From the NCBI RefSeq assembly GCF_002007215.1, contig NZ_MUHX01000018.1, positions 1-50,746 on the forward strand: a DNA stretch of 50,746 nt, read 5' to 3'. Shown here in pieces: positions 1-7,805 of this stretch. The translations under genes were made by a program, and so were the position numbers. This DNA is from Pyramidobacter sp. C12-8. GTDB taxonomy: Bacteria > Synergistota > Synergistia > Synergistales > Dethiosulfovibrionaceae. The notes under the pieces are model-generated. The model saw nothing but the letters and a program-made list of their open reading frames with translations, searched no databases and was not told the DNA's origin. How positions within the stretch are numbered: position 1 is the stretch's first letter; the number at the start of each line of letters is the position of its first letter.

Positions 1-529
1 AACAGGCGCCAGTCACGATCCCCGTCGCATCGTCAATATAAGCGTGCAGCGTCGCGCGCCCGTTCCCCCTGCCAAACCATTCAAACGACGTGGCGTCAGT
101 CTGCCACAACATCCCCGCGGCCACCTTCCGCGGTCGGGAACGGTGAAGCTTCGGCCGCCGCCGCACACTCTTCTTGCTCCTGATCCCCTCGTCCTTCAGA
201 ATGCGGACGACACTCGAACGGCTGATCCCGATCCCCTCCCGTTCGTTCAGGCATTCCGCAAAGTGAGAGAAGTTGAAATCGTAATAGACCTCCTTATACG
301 CCTTCAGCACCGACTCCCGAACCTCATCTCCGATCCTGCGCCGAGACGTTCTGCCGCGGTTACCATGAACAAGCCCCGCCGCCCCTTGAGCGACGAACCT
401 CTTCTTGATCCTGATGATTTGCCGTTGACAGAGCCCCAGCTTCTCCGCCGCCTCCCTGTTCGTCATGCGTCCGTCGACAAGCGCTCCGATAATCCTGATA
501 CGATCCAGTTCCTTTTGTGACAATGTCAT
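1..529 (-). CDS. Transposase, ISNCY-like, 5' part (runs off the window)
   Basis: The reverse strand encodes an open N-terminal 176 residues starting MTLSQKELDR, with a CAGGAGCG ribosome site just upstream of the ATG at 529. Residues 1-60 look like a helix-turn-helix (NREAAEKLGLCQRQIIRIKK). A second DNA-binding stretch follows, and then the start of a DDE catalytic core (WQTDATSFEWFG ... LHAYIDDATG), where the Asp of QTD is the expected first catalytic residue. This arrangement is typical of ISNCY-type integrase-like transposases. The rest of the protein lies outside the window, so completeness cannot be judged. The family call rests on recalled motif layout; an IS481/IS30-like relative is the alternative. 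Confidence 0.8.
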   Translation of the reverse strand, partial: MTLSQKELDRIRIIGALVDGRMTNREAAEKLGLCQRQIIRIKKRFVAQGAAGLVHGNRGRTSRRRIGDEVRESVLKAYKEVYYDFNFSHFAECLNEREGIGISRSSVVRILKDEGIRSKKSVRRRPKLHRSRPRKVAAGMLWQTDATSFEWFGRGNGRATLHAYIDDATGIVTGAC

Positions 530-600
530 TCGCTCCTGTTTCATGAACGGTATTATCTCAGAGTGACATTTTCTTGGAACAGTTATGGGGGACTTTATCA
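1..600 (-). mobile_element. Insertion sequence end (ISNCY-like)
   Basis: Transposase start region plus about 70 bases of upstream non-coding sequence. The element end probably lies near 570-610, in the stretch containing GGGGGACTTTATCACTGAA, because riboswitch leader sequence begins soon after. The other end is outside the window, so the terminal inverted repeat and target duplication cannot be confirmed and the boundary is approximate. Confidence 0.5.
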
Positions 601-681
601 CTGAACAACGACATCTCTTCTTTGTCGTCAATTGATTTTTTCACGAAGTTATATTAAACTCGCTGCATGGAAAGAATTGCG

Positions 682-908
682 GAAAATGTGTCGCCGTTTC
701 CCTTCCGTTCGGCGGAAACGGCGTAAATGGAATGGGGTGAAAATCCCCGCGCGGCCGGCACTGTAAGCGCGAGGTCACGCCGAAGCGCCGCCGTGGTATG
801 GGCGCCGGGACGAAAGTCCGTCACTGTGGCTTCGCCATGGGAAGACAGGCGTGAACGCGGCAAGACCATCGTCTTCCAGAGCGCGAGTCAGGAGACTTAC
901 ACATTTTC
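682..908 (+). promoter_or_regulatory. Cobalamin (AdoCbl) riboswitch
   Basis: Closing stem P1 is visible as GAAAATGTG (682-690) pairing perfectly with CACATTTTC (900-908). Inside it are the conserved core blocks: GGGGTGAAAATCCCC near 734-748, the GCGGCCGGCACTGTAAGCG block near 750-770, TCACTG and GGGAAGAC near 820-846, and a B12-box-like AGTCAGGAGAC near 887-896. These are the conserved cobalamin riboswitch elements in the correct order. A strong rho-independent terminator follows at 959-1005 before the first transporter gene, so ligand binding should turn transcription off. A TATATT at 650-655 is a possible -10 box, but no convincing -35 was seen. Confidence 0.92.
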
Positions 909-958
909 GAAAGAAGCGTTCGCCGTGCCCAAAGCGAGCGCCGAGTGCGCGTGAAAAC

Positions 959-1005
959 GGACGCGCCGGTTTGTGTCCTTGCGGACGCAGCCGGCGCGTT
1001 TTTTC
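959..1005 (+). terminator. Riboswitch expression-platform terminator
   Basis: ACGCGCCGG (961-969) and CCGGCGCGT (991-999) form a GC-rich stem followed by a T run, between the cobalamin aptamer and the first transporter gene. It is the likely regulated attenuator. Confidence 0.8.
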
Positions 1006-1071
1006 GTTTTCACTCTCCGGCCAAAGCGCCAAGAGCGCGGTTTTCCGCGCAAGCATACTTTGGAGGCAGAC

Positions 1072-2616
1072 ATGAAAAAGAGTTTTCTTGCGGCGTTGGC
1101 TCTGGCAGCCGTGCTCTGCGGCACGGCCATGGCGAAGGACGAGATCGTGATCTCTACGGGCGTCAACATGGTGGCGGGCAAATTCGATCCCATTCTCGGG
1201 CACGGCGTGTGGGGACCCGATATTTTCCACTGCCATCTGCTGAAATCGGGAAAGGACAACGTGCTCGAGAAAGATCTGGCGGTACGCGAGAAAATCAGCG
1301 GCGACGGTCTCAGCTACACGTATGAGATCCGCCGCGACGTAAAGTTCGCCGACGGCACGCCGCTGACCGCCCAAGACATCGTCTTCACCTACGAGAAGAC
1401 CAAGGCCAGCGTTTCGGCCGCCGACCTGACGGTCATGGAGAGCGTGAAGGCCCTCGACGATTTCACGGTGGAATTCACGTTGAGCGAGCCTTCGTCGCTG
1501 TTCCCTTACGCTCTGAGCTTTGTGGGCATCGTGCCGGCGCACGCTTATCACGAAGCGTACGGCGACCGGCCGGTGTGTTCGGGAGCCTGGCGCGTCGTCG
1601 ATTTCCAGAAAGATCAGCAGTTGATTCTCGAACCGAACCCCTATTATTACGGCACAAAATCGCCGTTCCGGCGCGTCACGATTCTCAAGATCGACGAAGA
1701 CGCGGCGTTGGCCGCCGCTCAATCGGGGCAGCTGGATCTCGTCCTCGTCAATTCCGAGTACGCGCACTCGGCGGTGGAAGGGATGGAGCTGCTGAGCCTC
1801 GACGTCCTGGGGACGTTGGCGGTGAACCTGCCGGTCATTCCGGAGGGAACGGCCCCCGACGGAAGCAAGACGGGCAACAACGTGACGTGCGACCCCGCGA
1901 TCCGCAAGGCGCTGGATATCGGCATCAACCGCCGGCAGCTGGTGGAACGCGCTCTGAACGGCATGGGCACGCCGGCCTGCTCGATTGGCAGCGACACGCT
2001 TCCTTGGGCGGCTCATATCGATTTTGAGGACAATCGCGTCGAAGAAGCCAAAAAGCTCCTCGAAGACGCCGGCTGGAAAGATACCGACGGAGACGGCATC
2101 CGCGAGAAAAACGGCGTCAAGGCCGAGTTCACCGTCACCGGCCGCAGCAACGATCTGGATCGCTACAATACGGTGGTGGCGCTGGCTGATAACGCCAAAG
2201 CTCTCGGCATCCGCATCATCGCCAGATCGGCGCCCTGGGCGGAATGCCGAAAAGCCCGCGCGGTCCCTACGTGTTGGAGCGTCGGCGCTCCCAGCCCCAT
2301 GGACTTCAGACTGTATTACCATTCCTCCAACATCAACAAGGCCGTCATCAACAATCCGTCGTCCTACAGCAATCCCGACGTCGACGCGCTCATCGACCAG
2401 GCGATGCGCGCCACGGACCAGAACACGGCCAGCGCGTTCTGGAGCAAGGCCGAGGCCCGTGCCGCCGCGGACGTGCCGTTTCTGTACATCAGCCGTCCCC
2501 GGAACAATTATCTCGTCCGCAAGGGGCTACGCCTCCCCCCGCTGAATAAGATCCCCGTACGCAATCAGGGACTTTCGGTCGTCGAGAACATGAACGAGTG
2601 GTCCTGGGACGACTGA
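1072..2616 (+). CDS. ABC transporter solute-binding protein, family 5 (Opp/Dpp/Nik type), cobalamin-riboswitch controlled
   Basis: A 514-residue exported binding protein of the SBP_bac_5 family. The first 21 residues are a Sec signal peptide (MKK, hydrophobic core, cleavage after TAMA). The family-typical early block DGLSYTYEIRRDVKFADGTP (about residues 85-104) precedes the periplasmic two-lobe fold. The start is the ATG at 1072, preceded by TGGAGG at 1061-1066; the frame is open further upstream but runs into the terminator. It is the first gene of a five-gene importer operon. Family members bind peptides, nickel, metal-chelator complexes or sugars. Placement behind a cobalamin riboswitch suggests cobalt or a cobalt/corrin-related ligand, but no metal-binding residue can be assigned from the sequence alone. 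Confidence 0.9.
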   Translation: MKKSFLAALALAAVLCGTAMAKDEIVISTGVNMVAGKFDPILGHGVWGPDIFHCHLLKSGKDNVLEKDLAVREKISGDGLSYTYEIRRDVKFADGTPLTAQDIVFTYEKTKASVSAADLTVMESVKALDDFTVEFTLSEPSSLFPYALSFVGIVPAHAYHEAYGDRPVCSGAWRVVDFQKDQQLILEPNPYYYGTKSPFRRVTILKIDEDAALAAAQSGQLDLVLVNSEYAHSAVEGMELLSLDVLGTLAVNLPVIPEGTAPDGSKTGNNVTCDPAIRKALDIGINRRQLVERALNGMGTPACSIGSDTLPWAAHIDFEDNRVEEAKKLLEDAGWKDTDGDGIREKNGVKAEFTVTGRSNDLDRYNTVVALADNAKALGIRIIARSAPWAECRKARAVPTCWSVGAPSPMDFRLYYHSSNINKAVINNPSSYSNPDVDALIDQAMRATDQNTASAFWSKAEARAAADVPFLYISRPRNNYLVRKGLRLPPLNKIPVRNQGLSVVENMNEWSWDD

Positions 2617-2703
2617 GGCTTTTCATGAAGTTCTGCCGAAAGGCGGAATTCAGCCATGCTTTCGTTTTTTCGACACAGGACAAAGGAAGGAGCTCCCGTT
2701 CCC

Positions 2704-3693
2704 GTGAATAAAAGCCTTCTGAAATATCTGAGCGGCTCGCTGACGCGAATGCTGCTCTTGCTTGCATCCGCTTCGATGCTCAGTTTCTTTCTGGTCACCG
2801 CCTCGCCGATGAACGCCGTCGACGCCTTTCTGGGCGAGATCAACGTCTCCGACGAACAGCGGGCCCACATCGAAGAACAATGGGATTTGGACAAGCCGCC
2901 GCTCCAGCGCTATGTGATCTGGGCAAAACGCGCGCTTCACGGCGATTTGGGCAGGTCGGTGTCGCTGCATCAGCCGGTTGCGTCGGTGCTGCGCGAGCGT
3001 TTCAAGGCCTCGCTGCTGCTGATGGGCACGGCATGGACGCTCTCCGGCGCGCTGGGGCTCGTTCTTGGCGTCGCCGCCGGCACGTATCGCGACAGCTGGC
3101 TCGATAAGATCGTCAGGACGTTCAGCCTCGTGCTGGCGTCGACGCCGACGTTCTGGATCGGTCTGCTGGTGCTGGTGGTCTTCGCCGTCGAGCTGCGCTG
3201 GTTCCCGCTGGGACTCTCCATTCCGATCGGGCGCCTCGCCTCGGAGGTCACCTGGGGCGAACGGCTCCATCACCTCGTCCTGCCGGCGCTGACATTGTCC
3301 ATCACAGGCGTGGCCAACATCGCGCTGCACACGCGGCAGAAGCTGATCGACGTGCTCGAGAGCGAGTACGTCGTCTTCGCCCGCGCCCGCGGCGAGACGC
3401 TCGGCCAGATCATCCGCCGCCACGGCCTGCGCAACATCGCCCTGCCGGCGGTGACGCTGCAGTGCGCTTCGGTGAGCGAACTGTTCGGCGGCTCGGTGCT
3501 GGCGGAGAAAGTTTTCTCCTATCCAGGGCTTGGCGCCACCGCCGTCGAGGCGGGGCTTCACGCCGACGCGCCGCTGCTGATGGGAATCGCGTTGTTCAGC
3601 GTCCTTTTCGTGTTCGCCGGCAACCTCGCGGCCAACCTCATTTACGGCTTCGTCGACCCGCAGATCCGCGAGGGAGGGCGCTCCAGTGTCTGA
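2704..3693 (+). CDS. ABC transporter permease, Opp/Nik type (DppB/NikB-like)
   Basis: A 329-residue inner-membrane permease with about six hydrophobic segments. The cytoplasmic EAA loop, which docks on the ATPase, lies around residues 220-250 (EYVVFARARGETLGQIIRRH). The N-terminus after the GTG at 2704 (VNKSLLKYLSGSLTRMLLLL) resembles the start of DppB/NikB proteins, and AAGGAAGGAG sits about 11 bases upstream of it. An in-frame ATG at 2656 would add 16 charged residues but has a weaker ribosome site. It pairs with the next permease to form the transmembrane channel; that gene overlaps it by 8 bases. Confidence 0.88.
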   Translation: MNKSLLKYLSGSLTRMLLLLASASMLSFFLVTASPMNAVDAFLGEINVSDEQRAHIEEQWDLDKPPLQRYVIWAKRALHGDLGRSVSLHQPVASVLRERFKASLLLMGTAWTLSGALGLVLGVAAGTYRDSWLDKIVRTFSLVLASTPTFWIGLLVLVVFAVELRWFPLGLSIPIGRLASEVTWGERLHHLVLPALTLSITGVANIALHTRQKLIDVLESEYVVFARARGETLGQIIRRHGLRNIALPAVTLQCASVSELFGGSVLAEKVFSYPGLGATAVEAGLHADAPLLMGIALFSVLFVFAGNLAANLIYGFVDPQIREGGRSSV

Positions 3694-4540
3694 GCTTGCC
3701 TGCGCAAAACCGGCGAGGGCCTGGCTGAATCGCCGCCGCAAAACGCTGCTGATGATCGGCACGGGAACGCTGATCTTGTCGGGCGTATTCGTCTGGGGGC
3801 TGCTGCTGCCGCCGGAAAGTTTCGAGGCAAACTATTCGGCCCGCCGCCTGGCGCCGTCGCTGGCGCATCTGTTCGGCACGGACAATCTCGGGCGAGACAT
3901 GTTCTACCGCACGGTCGCGGGGCTGTCGCTGAGCATCCGTATCGGCCTGCTGTCGGCGGCGATCAGTTCGGTGATCGCACTGGTCCTCGGCAGTCTGTCG
4001 GCGATCTTCGGCGGCACGGTGGACGCCGTGGTCAACTATCTCGTCGATCTGTGCATGGGCGTGCCGCACCTGATCCTGCTCATTCTGATTTCCATCGCCA
4101 TGGGCGGCGGCGCGGCCGGCGTCATCACGGGCGTGGCGGTGACGCACTGGCCCAACCTGACGCGACTGATTCGCGCCGAGGTCATGCAGATCCGTTCGGC
4201 CCAGTACGTGCAGGTGGCCCGCAGGCTGGGCAAAGGGCCGCTGCACATCGCCGTACGGCACATCGTCCCGCACGTCTTCCCGCAGTACGTGGTGGGTCTG
4301 ATCCTGCTGTTTCCGCACGCGATCCTGCACGAAGCGGGCATCACCTTCCTCGGCTACGGTCTGCCGCTGGACACGCCGGCCATGGGCGTGATCCTCTCGG
4401 AATCGATGAAGTATCTGGCGGCGGGGATGTGGTGGCCGGCGTTCTTCCCCGGAGTCGCGCTGCTGCTGGTGACGCAGCTTTTCGACGGCGTCGGCGACTA
4501 TCTGCGGGTACTGATCGACCCGCACAGCGCCCGCGAATAG
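3686..4540 (+). CDS. ABC transporter permease, Opp/Nik type (DppC/NikC-like)
   Basis: A 284-residue second permease of the importer. It has a cytoplasmic N-terminal stretch, one membrane segment (about 25-45), the DppC-type FGTDNLGRDMFYRTVAG block near residues 62-78, and then five further segments. The EAA loop is near residues 170-200 (AQYVQVARRLGKGPLHIAVR). It starts at GTG 3686 inside the end of the upstream permease gene, consistent with translational coupling. The GTDxLGRD motif is characteristic of the DppC/OppC/NikC subfamily. Substrate is unknown; regulation is inherited from the cobalamin riboswitch. Confidence 0.88.
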   Translation: MSELACAKPARAWLNRRRKTLLMIGTGTLILSGVFVWGLLLPPESFEANYSARRLAPSLAHLFGTDNLGRDMFYRTVAGLSLSIRIGLLSAAISSVIALVLGSLSAIFGGTVDAVVNYLVDLCMGVPHLILLILISIAMGGGAAGVITGVAVTHWPNLTRLIRAEVMQIRSAQYVQVARRLGKGPLHIAVRHIVPHVFPQYVVGLILLFPHAILHEAGITFLGYGLPLDTPAMGVILSESMKYLAAGMWWPAFFPGVALLLVTQLFDGVGDYLRVLIDPHSARE

Positions 4541-4549
4541 GAGGCCCTC

Positions 4550-5416
4550 ATGAACGAAGACAAGCACATCCTGCTTGACGTGCGCCACCTGTCGGTCGGT
4601 TTCGAGAGCTACGACGCGCGGCTGGAGAAAGTGACGTTCCAGGCCATCGCCGATCTGAGCGTGACGCTGAGCGCGGGCGAGATTCTCGCCGTGGTCGGTT
4701 CCAGCGGTTCCGGCAAAAGCCTGCTGGCGCACGCGGTGATGGGCATTCTGCCCGGCAACGCGCGCACCGGCGGCGAGATGTTCTACCGCGGCGAAGCGAT
4801 GACGGCGGAAACGAAAGCGCGGCTGCGCGGGCGCGAGATCGCCTTCATCCCCCAGTCGGTGGCGTTTCTCGACCCGCTGATGCGCGTCGGTCCCCAAGTC
4901 TGCGGCGTCCCGGGCAGGGGACGGTGTGCGAAGATGCGCGAAGCGTTCGCCCATTTCGGTCTGAAGCCGGGCGTGGAAAAACTCTATCCATTCCAGCTTT
5001 CGGGCGGCATGGCGCGGCGCGTGCTGCTCTCCACGGCCTACGTGGCCGACGCCGAACTGATCATCGCCGACGAGCCGACGCCGGGGCTCGATTTGGAGAT
5101 CGCGCTGGAGGCGCTCAAAGACTTCCGCGTCATGGCCGATCACGGCAAGGCGGTGCTGCTGATCACGCACGACATCGACCTGGCGCTGCACGTCGCCGAC
5201 GCGATCTCGATCTTTTACGACGGACGCGTCGTGGAGACGGCGGCCGTCAGCTCTTTCAGCGGCGACGGAGAAGGGCTGAAGCACCCGTACAGCCGCGCGC
5301 TGTTCCGGGCGCTGCCGCAGAACGGCTTTCGCCTCGACCGCTGCGCGGCGTGCGGTTCCAGCGGCGCGACCTGGGACGTGGACGAACGGGGAATGAGGTG
5401 CGGCTGCCATGCTTGA
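4550..5416 (+). CDS. ABC transporter ATP-binding protein, Opp/Nik type (DppD/NikD-like)
   Basis: A 288-residue cytoplasmic ATPase. Walker A is GSSGSGKS (residues 50-57), the signature is LSGGMARR (about 150), Walker B is LIIADEP (about 170), and the switch His is in ITHD. AGGAGG lies just before the ATG at 4550. The C-terminus ends in a Cys-rich tail (CAAC ... CGCH) instead of the longer Opp C-terminal domain. The Cys spacing suggests a metal or Fe-S site, by inference. The stop overlaps the start of the next ATPase gene by 8 bases. It is one of two ATPases expected to power the riboswitch-controlled importer. Confidence 0.88.
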   Translation: MNEDKHILLDVRHLSVGFESYDARLEKVTFQAIADLSVTLSAGEILAVVGSSGSGKSLLAHAVMGILPGNARTGGEMFYRGEAMTAETKARLRGREIAFIPQSVAFLDPLMRVGPQVCGVPGRGRCAKMREAFAHFGLKPGVEKLYPFQLSGGMARRVLLSTAYVADAELIIADEPTPGLDLEIALEALKDFRVMADHGKAVLLITHDIDLALHVADAISIFYDGRVVETAAVSSFSGDGEGLKHPYSRALFRALPQNGFRLDRCAACGSSGATWDVDERGMRCGCHA

Positions 5417-6038
5417 GGTGAAAAAAATTTCTTTCCGCTACGGCAGCGGTCCGTGGATTTTGAAGGACGTCAGCCTCTCCGTGGCGGAAGGCGAGCGCGT
5501 CGCCATTCTCGGCCCCAGCGGCTACGGCAAGAGCACGCTGGCCAAGGTGATGGCCGGCTACGAGCGTCCCGCCAGCGGCGCAGTGCTGTGGAACGGCGCG
5601 CCGCTGCCGGCGAGAGGCTACTGCCCCGTGCAGCTCGTCTATCAGCATCCTGAAAAAGCGCTCAACCCGCGCTGGAAGATGGAAAGATCTCTGTACGAAG
5701 CGGGGCCGTTGGACGGCGAGGTGCTGAACGAAATGGGCATCCGTTCCATCTGGTACGACCGCTGGCCCGTCGAGCTGTCCGGCGGCGAACTGCAGCGCTT
5801 CTGCGTCGCCCGCGTGATGCGCCCCGAGACGCGCCTGCTGATCGCCGACGAGATGACCACCATGCTCGACGCGCTCAATCAGGCGCACATCTGGAACTTC
5901 GTGCTGAACTACGCCGAGCGCCATCGCATGGGACTCGTCGCCATCACGCACAATCCTTCGCTGGCCGAGCGCGTGGCCACGCGGATTATCCGCATCCCCG
6001 AACTGAACCGCGTGGAAGTGGACCGCCGCGACCTGTAA
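5409..6038 (+). CDS. ABC transporter ATP-binding protein, short Opp/Nik type (DppF/NikE-like)
   Basis: A 209-residue ATPase. Walker A is GPSGYGKST (residues 35-43), with Tyr in a position usually held by Ser/Cys/Ala. The signature is LSGGELQR (about 124-131) and Walker B is LLIADEM (about 146). The switch His is in AITHN. At 209 residues it is shorter than typical DppF/NikE (about 260-330) and lacks the C-terminal oligopeptide domain, ending soon after the core fold. It overlaps the upstream ATPase gene and is the last gene of the operon, before a strong terminator. It probably forms a heterodimer with the 4550 product. Confidence 0.87.
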   Translation: MLEVKKISFRYGSGPWILKDVSLSVAEGERVAILGPSGYGKSTLAKVMAGYERPASGAVLWNGAPLPARGYCPVQLVYQHPEKALNPRWKMERSLYEAGPLDGEVLNEMGIRSIWYDRWPVELSGGELQRFCVARVMRPETRLLIADEMTTMLDALNQAHIWNFVLNYAERHRMGLVAITHNPSLAERVATRIIRIPELNRVEVDRRDL

Positions 6039-6057
6039 CAGACCGGGCACTGACGGC

Positions 6058-6106
6058 AAACGGCCGCGCGACGATGGATTTTTTCATCGTCGCGCGGCCG
6101 TTTATA
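6058..6106 (+). terminator. Transcription terminator after the importer operon
   Basis: A perfect 18-bp inverted repeat (6058-6075 with 6086-6103; arms AAACGGCCGCGCGACGAT and its complement) lies 20 bases after the last stop. The A-rich left and T-rich right flanks would allow it to work in both directions. Confidence 0.8.
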
Positions 6107-6107
6107 T

Positions 6108-6123
6108 TGTTCCACGTGGAATA
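6108..6123. other. parS-like ParB-binding palindrome, one mismatch
   Basis: TGTTCCACGTGGAATA differs at one base from the palindrome TGTTCCACGTGGAACA found at four other intergenic places in this window. The core matches known chromosomal parS sites (TGTTNCACGTGNAACA type). It abuts the importer operon terminator. Confidence 0.6.
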
Positions 6124-6298
6124 TTTTCGCCTGAATCCTCTCGGCGTCAGGATCGAAGAGTTTCTCGCCCAGGGCAGTTCGACGAGAGCGCACCGCTTTT
6201 TCCGCGCCGACATTTTTGTTTTTCCCGGCATGCTATAATTCATCAAGATCTCGAACGGTAAAATCAAACGTTCCCAAAAAGAACTTGGGGGAAGAATC

Positions 6299-7678
6299 AT
6301 GAACTACGATGCGATCATCGTCGGCGCGGGGCCGGCGGGGATTTTCGCGGCGCAGGAACTGGCCGGCGCCGGCAAAAGAGTGCTGATCGTCGACAAGGGG
6401 CGGCTGATCAGGGAACGAATCTGCCCGATCATGGCGGGACAAGCCGACCGCTGCGTCAACTGCCCGTCCTGCGCGGTGGTGTCCGGCTGGGGCGGCGCGG
6501 GGTCGGCTTCCGACGGCAAGCTGACGATCACGACCGGCTACGGCGGCAACCTCGAAGAGTACGTCGGCACGGCGGAGCTGGAGCGCCTGATGAAAGCCGT
6601 GGACGACCGTTTCGTCGCCGACGGCGCCGATCCCCATCTTTACGAGCCGAGCGGGCAGAACGTGCACGACACGATCCGCCGGGCCGCCTCGAAAGGCATC
6701 AAGGTGCTGCCGGCCAGGATCCGCCACATCGGCACCGACGCCTCGCGCGAGGTGCTCGACGCCATGTACCGCTCCCTGCGCGACAAATGCGACATCCTCA
6801 TGAACACCTTCGTACAGGACATCCTTGTCGAAAACGGTGCCGCCGTCGGCGTGGTCACGAGCGACGGCACAGAACACCGAGCCGCCGACGTCATCGTCGC
6901 GCCGGGACGCGACGGCGCTTCGTGGCTGGAGGGGATCGTCAGACGACTGAAGCTGCCGATCGCCTCGATGCCGGTGGACATCGGCGTGCGCGTCGAAGTG
7001 CCCGACAGCGCCTGCGAAGAGCTGACCCGCGACTTTTACGAAGTCAAATGTCTCTACAACACGCCCACGTTCGACGACCGCGTGCGCACTTTCTGCATGA
7101 ACCCGTCGGGCTTCGTGGTTTCCGAGTTCAACCGCACGCACGGCCTCGTCACCGTCAACGGGCACAGTCTCAAGAACACCAAGTCGCACAACACCAACTT
7201 CGCCGTGCTCGTCACCAAGAATTTCACGCGCCCGTTCACCGACCCGATCGGCTACGCCACGCACATCGCCCGCCTCGCCAACATGCTGGCCGGCGGCGGA
7301 TTGCTGGTGCAGCGCCTCGGCGACCTGCGCGACGGTCGCCGCTCCACGCCCGACCGCATCGCCCGCGGCATGATCGAGCAGACCGGCCCCGCCGTCCCCG
7401 GCGACCTCAGCCTCGTGCTGCCCCACCGCCACATGACCGACATCGTCGAGTTCCTCGACGCGCTGAACGTGATCATGCCCGGCGTCAACCAGAACGACAC
7501 GCTGCTCTACGGCGTGGAGATCAAGCTCTATTCGCTGCGTCTCGAGCTGGGAAACAACCTCGCCGTGCCCAACGTCAAACATCTGTACATGGCCGGCGAC
7601 GGGGCCGGCGTCAGCCGCGGCATCATCCAGGCGGCGGCCAGCGGGCTTGTGGCCGGAAGGGCCGTTCTCGGCGCCTGA
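6299..7678 (+). CDS. FAD-dependent dehydrogenase (COG2509-like NAD(P)/FAD oxidoreductase)
   Basis: A 459-residue soluble flavoprotein. The N-terminal Rossmann motif is IIVGAGPAGIFAA (residues 5-17), and the C-terminal FAD-binding block is LYMAGDGAGVSRGIIQAAASG (about 430-450). A Cys cluster (residues 41-60: CPIMAGQADRC, CPSC) followed by SGWGGAGSASDGKL is characteristic of this uncharacterised dehydrogenase family. The start is the ATG at 6299, 7 bases after GGGGGAAG. It stands alone between a terminator and a small reading frame before nudC. The physiological substrate is unknown. Confidence 0.85.
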   Translation: MNYDAIIVGAGPAGIFAAQELAGAGKRVLIVDKGRLIRERICPIMAGQADRCVNCPSCAVVSGWGGAGSASDGKLTITTGYGGNLEEYVGTAELERLMKAVDDRFVADGADPHLYEPSGQNVHDTIRRAASKGIKVLPARIRHIGTDASREVLDAMYRSLRDKCDILMNTFVQDILVENGAAVGVVTSDGTEHRAADVIVAPGRDGASWLEGIVRRLKLPIASMPVDIGVRVEVPDSACEELTRDFYEVKCLYNTPTFDDRVRTFCMNPSGFVVSEFNRTHGLVTVNGHSLKNTKSHNTNFAVLVTKNFTRPFTDPIGYATHIARLANMLAGGGLLVQRLGDLRDGRRSTPDRIARGMIEQTGPAVPGDLSLVLPHRHMTDIVEFLDALNVIMPGVNQNDTLLYGVEIKLYSLRLELGNNLAVPNVKHLYMAGDGAGVSRGIIQAAASGLVAGRAVLGA

Positions 7679-7721
7679 ACTCTTAAAAATCTTCTTTGGA
7701 ATGCAGGGAGGCTGATTCTTC

Positions 7722-7805
7722 ATGGAAGAAAAACGCGTTACGCCCGGCGCGCCCCGCGTCATGCCCATTCGGGCCGCGAAAGCCGGGGGCGCTCTGAATG
7801 CTTGA
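7722..7805 (+). CDS. Possible 27-residue leader peptide upstream of nudC
   Basis: A short frame, MEEKRVTPGAPRVMPIRAAK plus seven residues, has a good ribosome site (GGGAGG about 11 bases upstream). Its stop codon overlaps the nudC start by 8 bases (ATGCTTGA), as in translational coupling. nudC has no comparable ribosome site of its own. No family is recognised. It may be a coupling leader or chance; codon use cannot settle so short a frame. Confidence 0.35.
   Translation: MEEKRVTPGAPRVMPIRAAKAGGALNA

Noticed and set aside
1072-6038. Naming the first operon nikABCDE
   Set aside because: The subunit types fit, but nickel, peptide and chelate importers share them, and the cobalamin riboswitch points elsewhere; no symbol was given.
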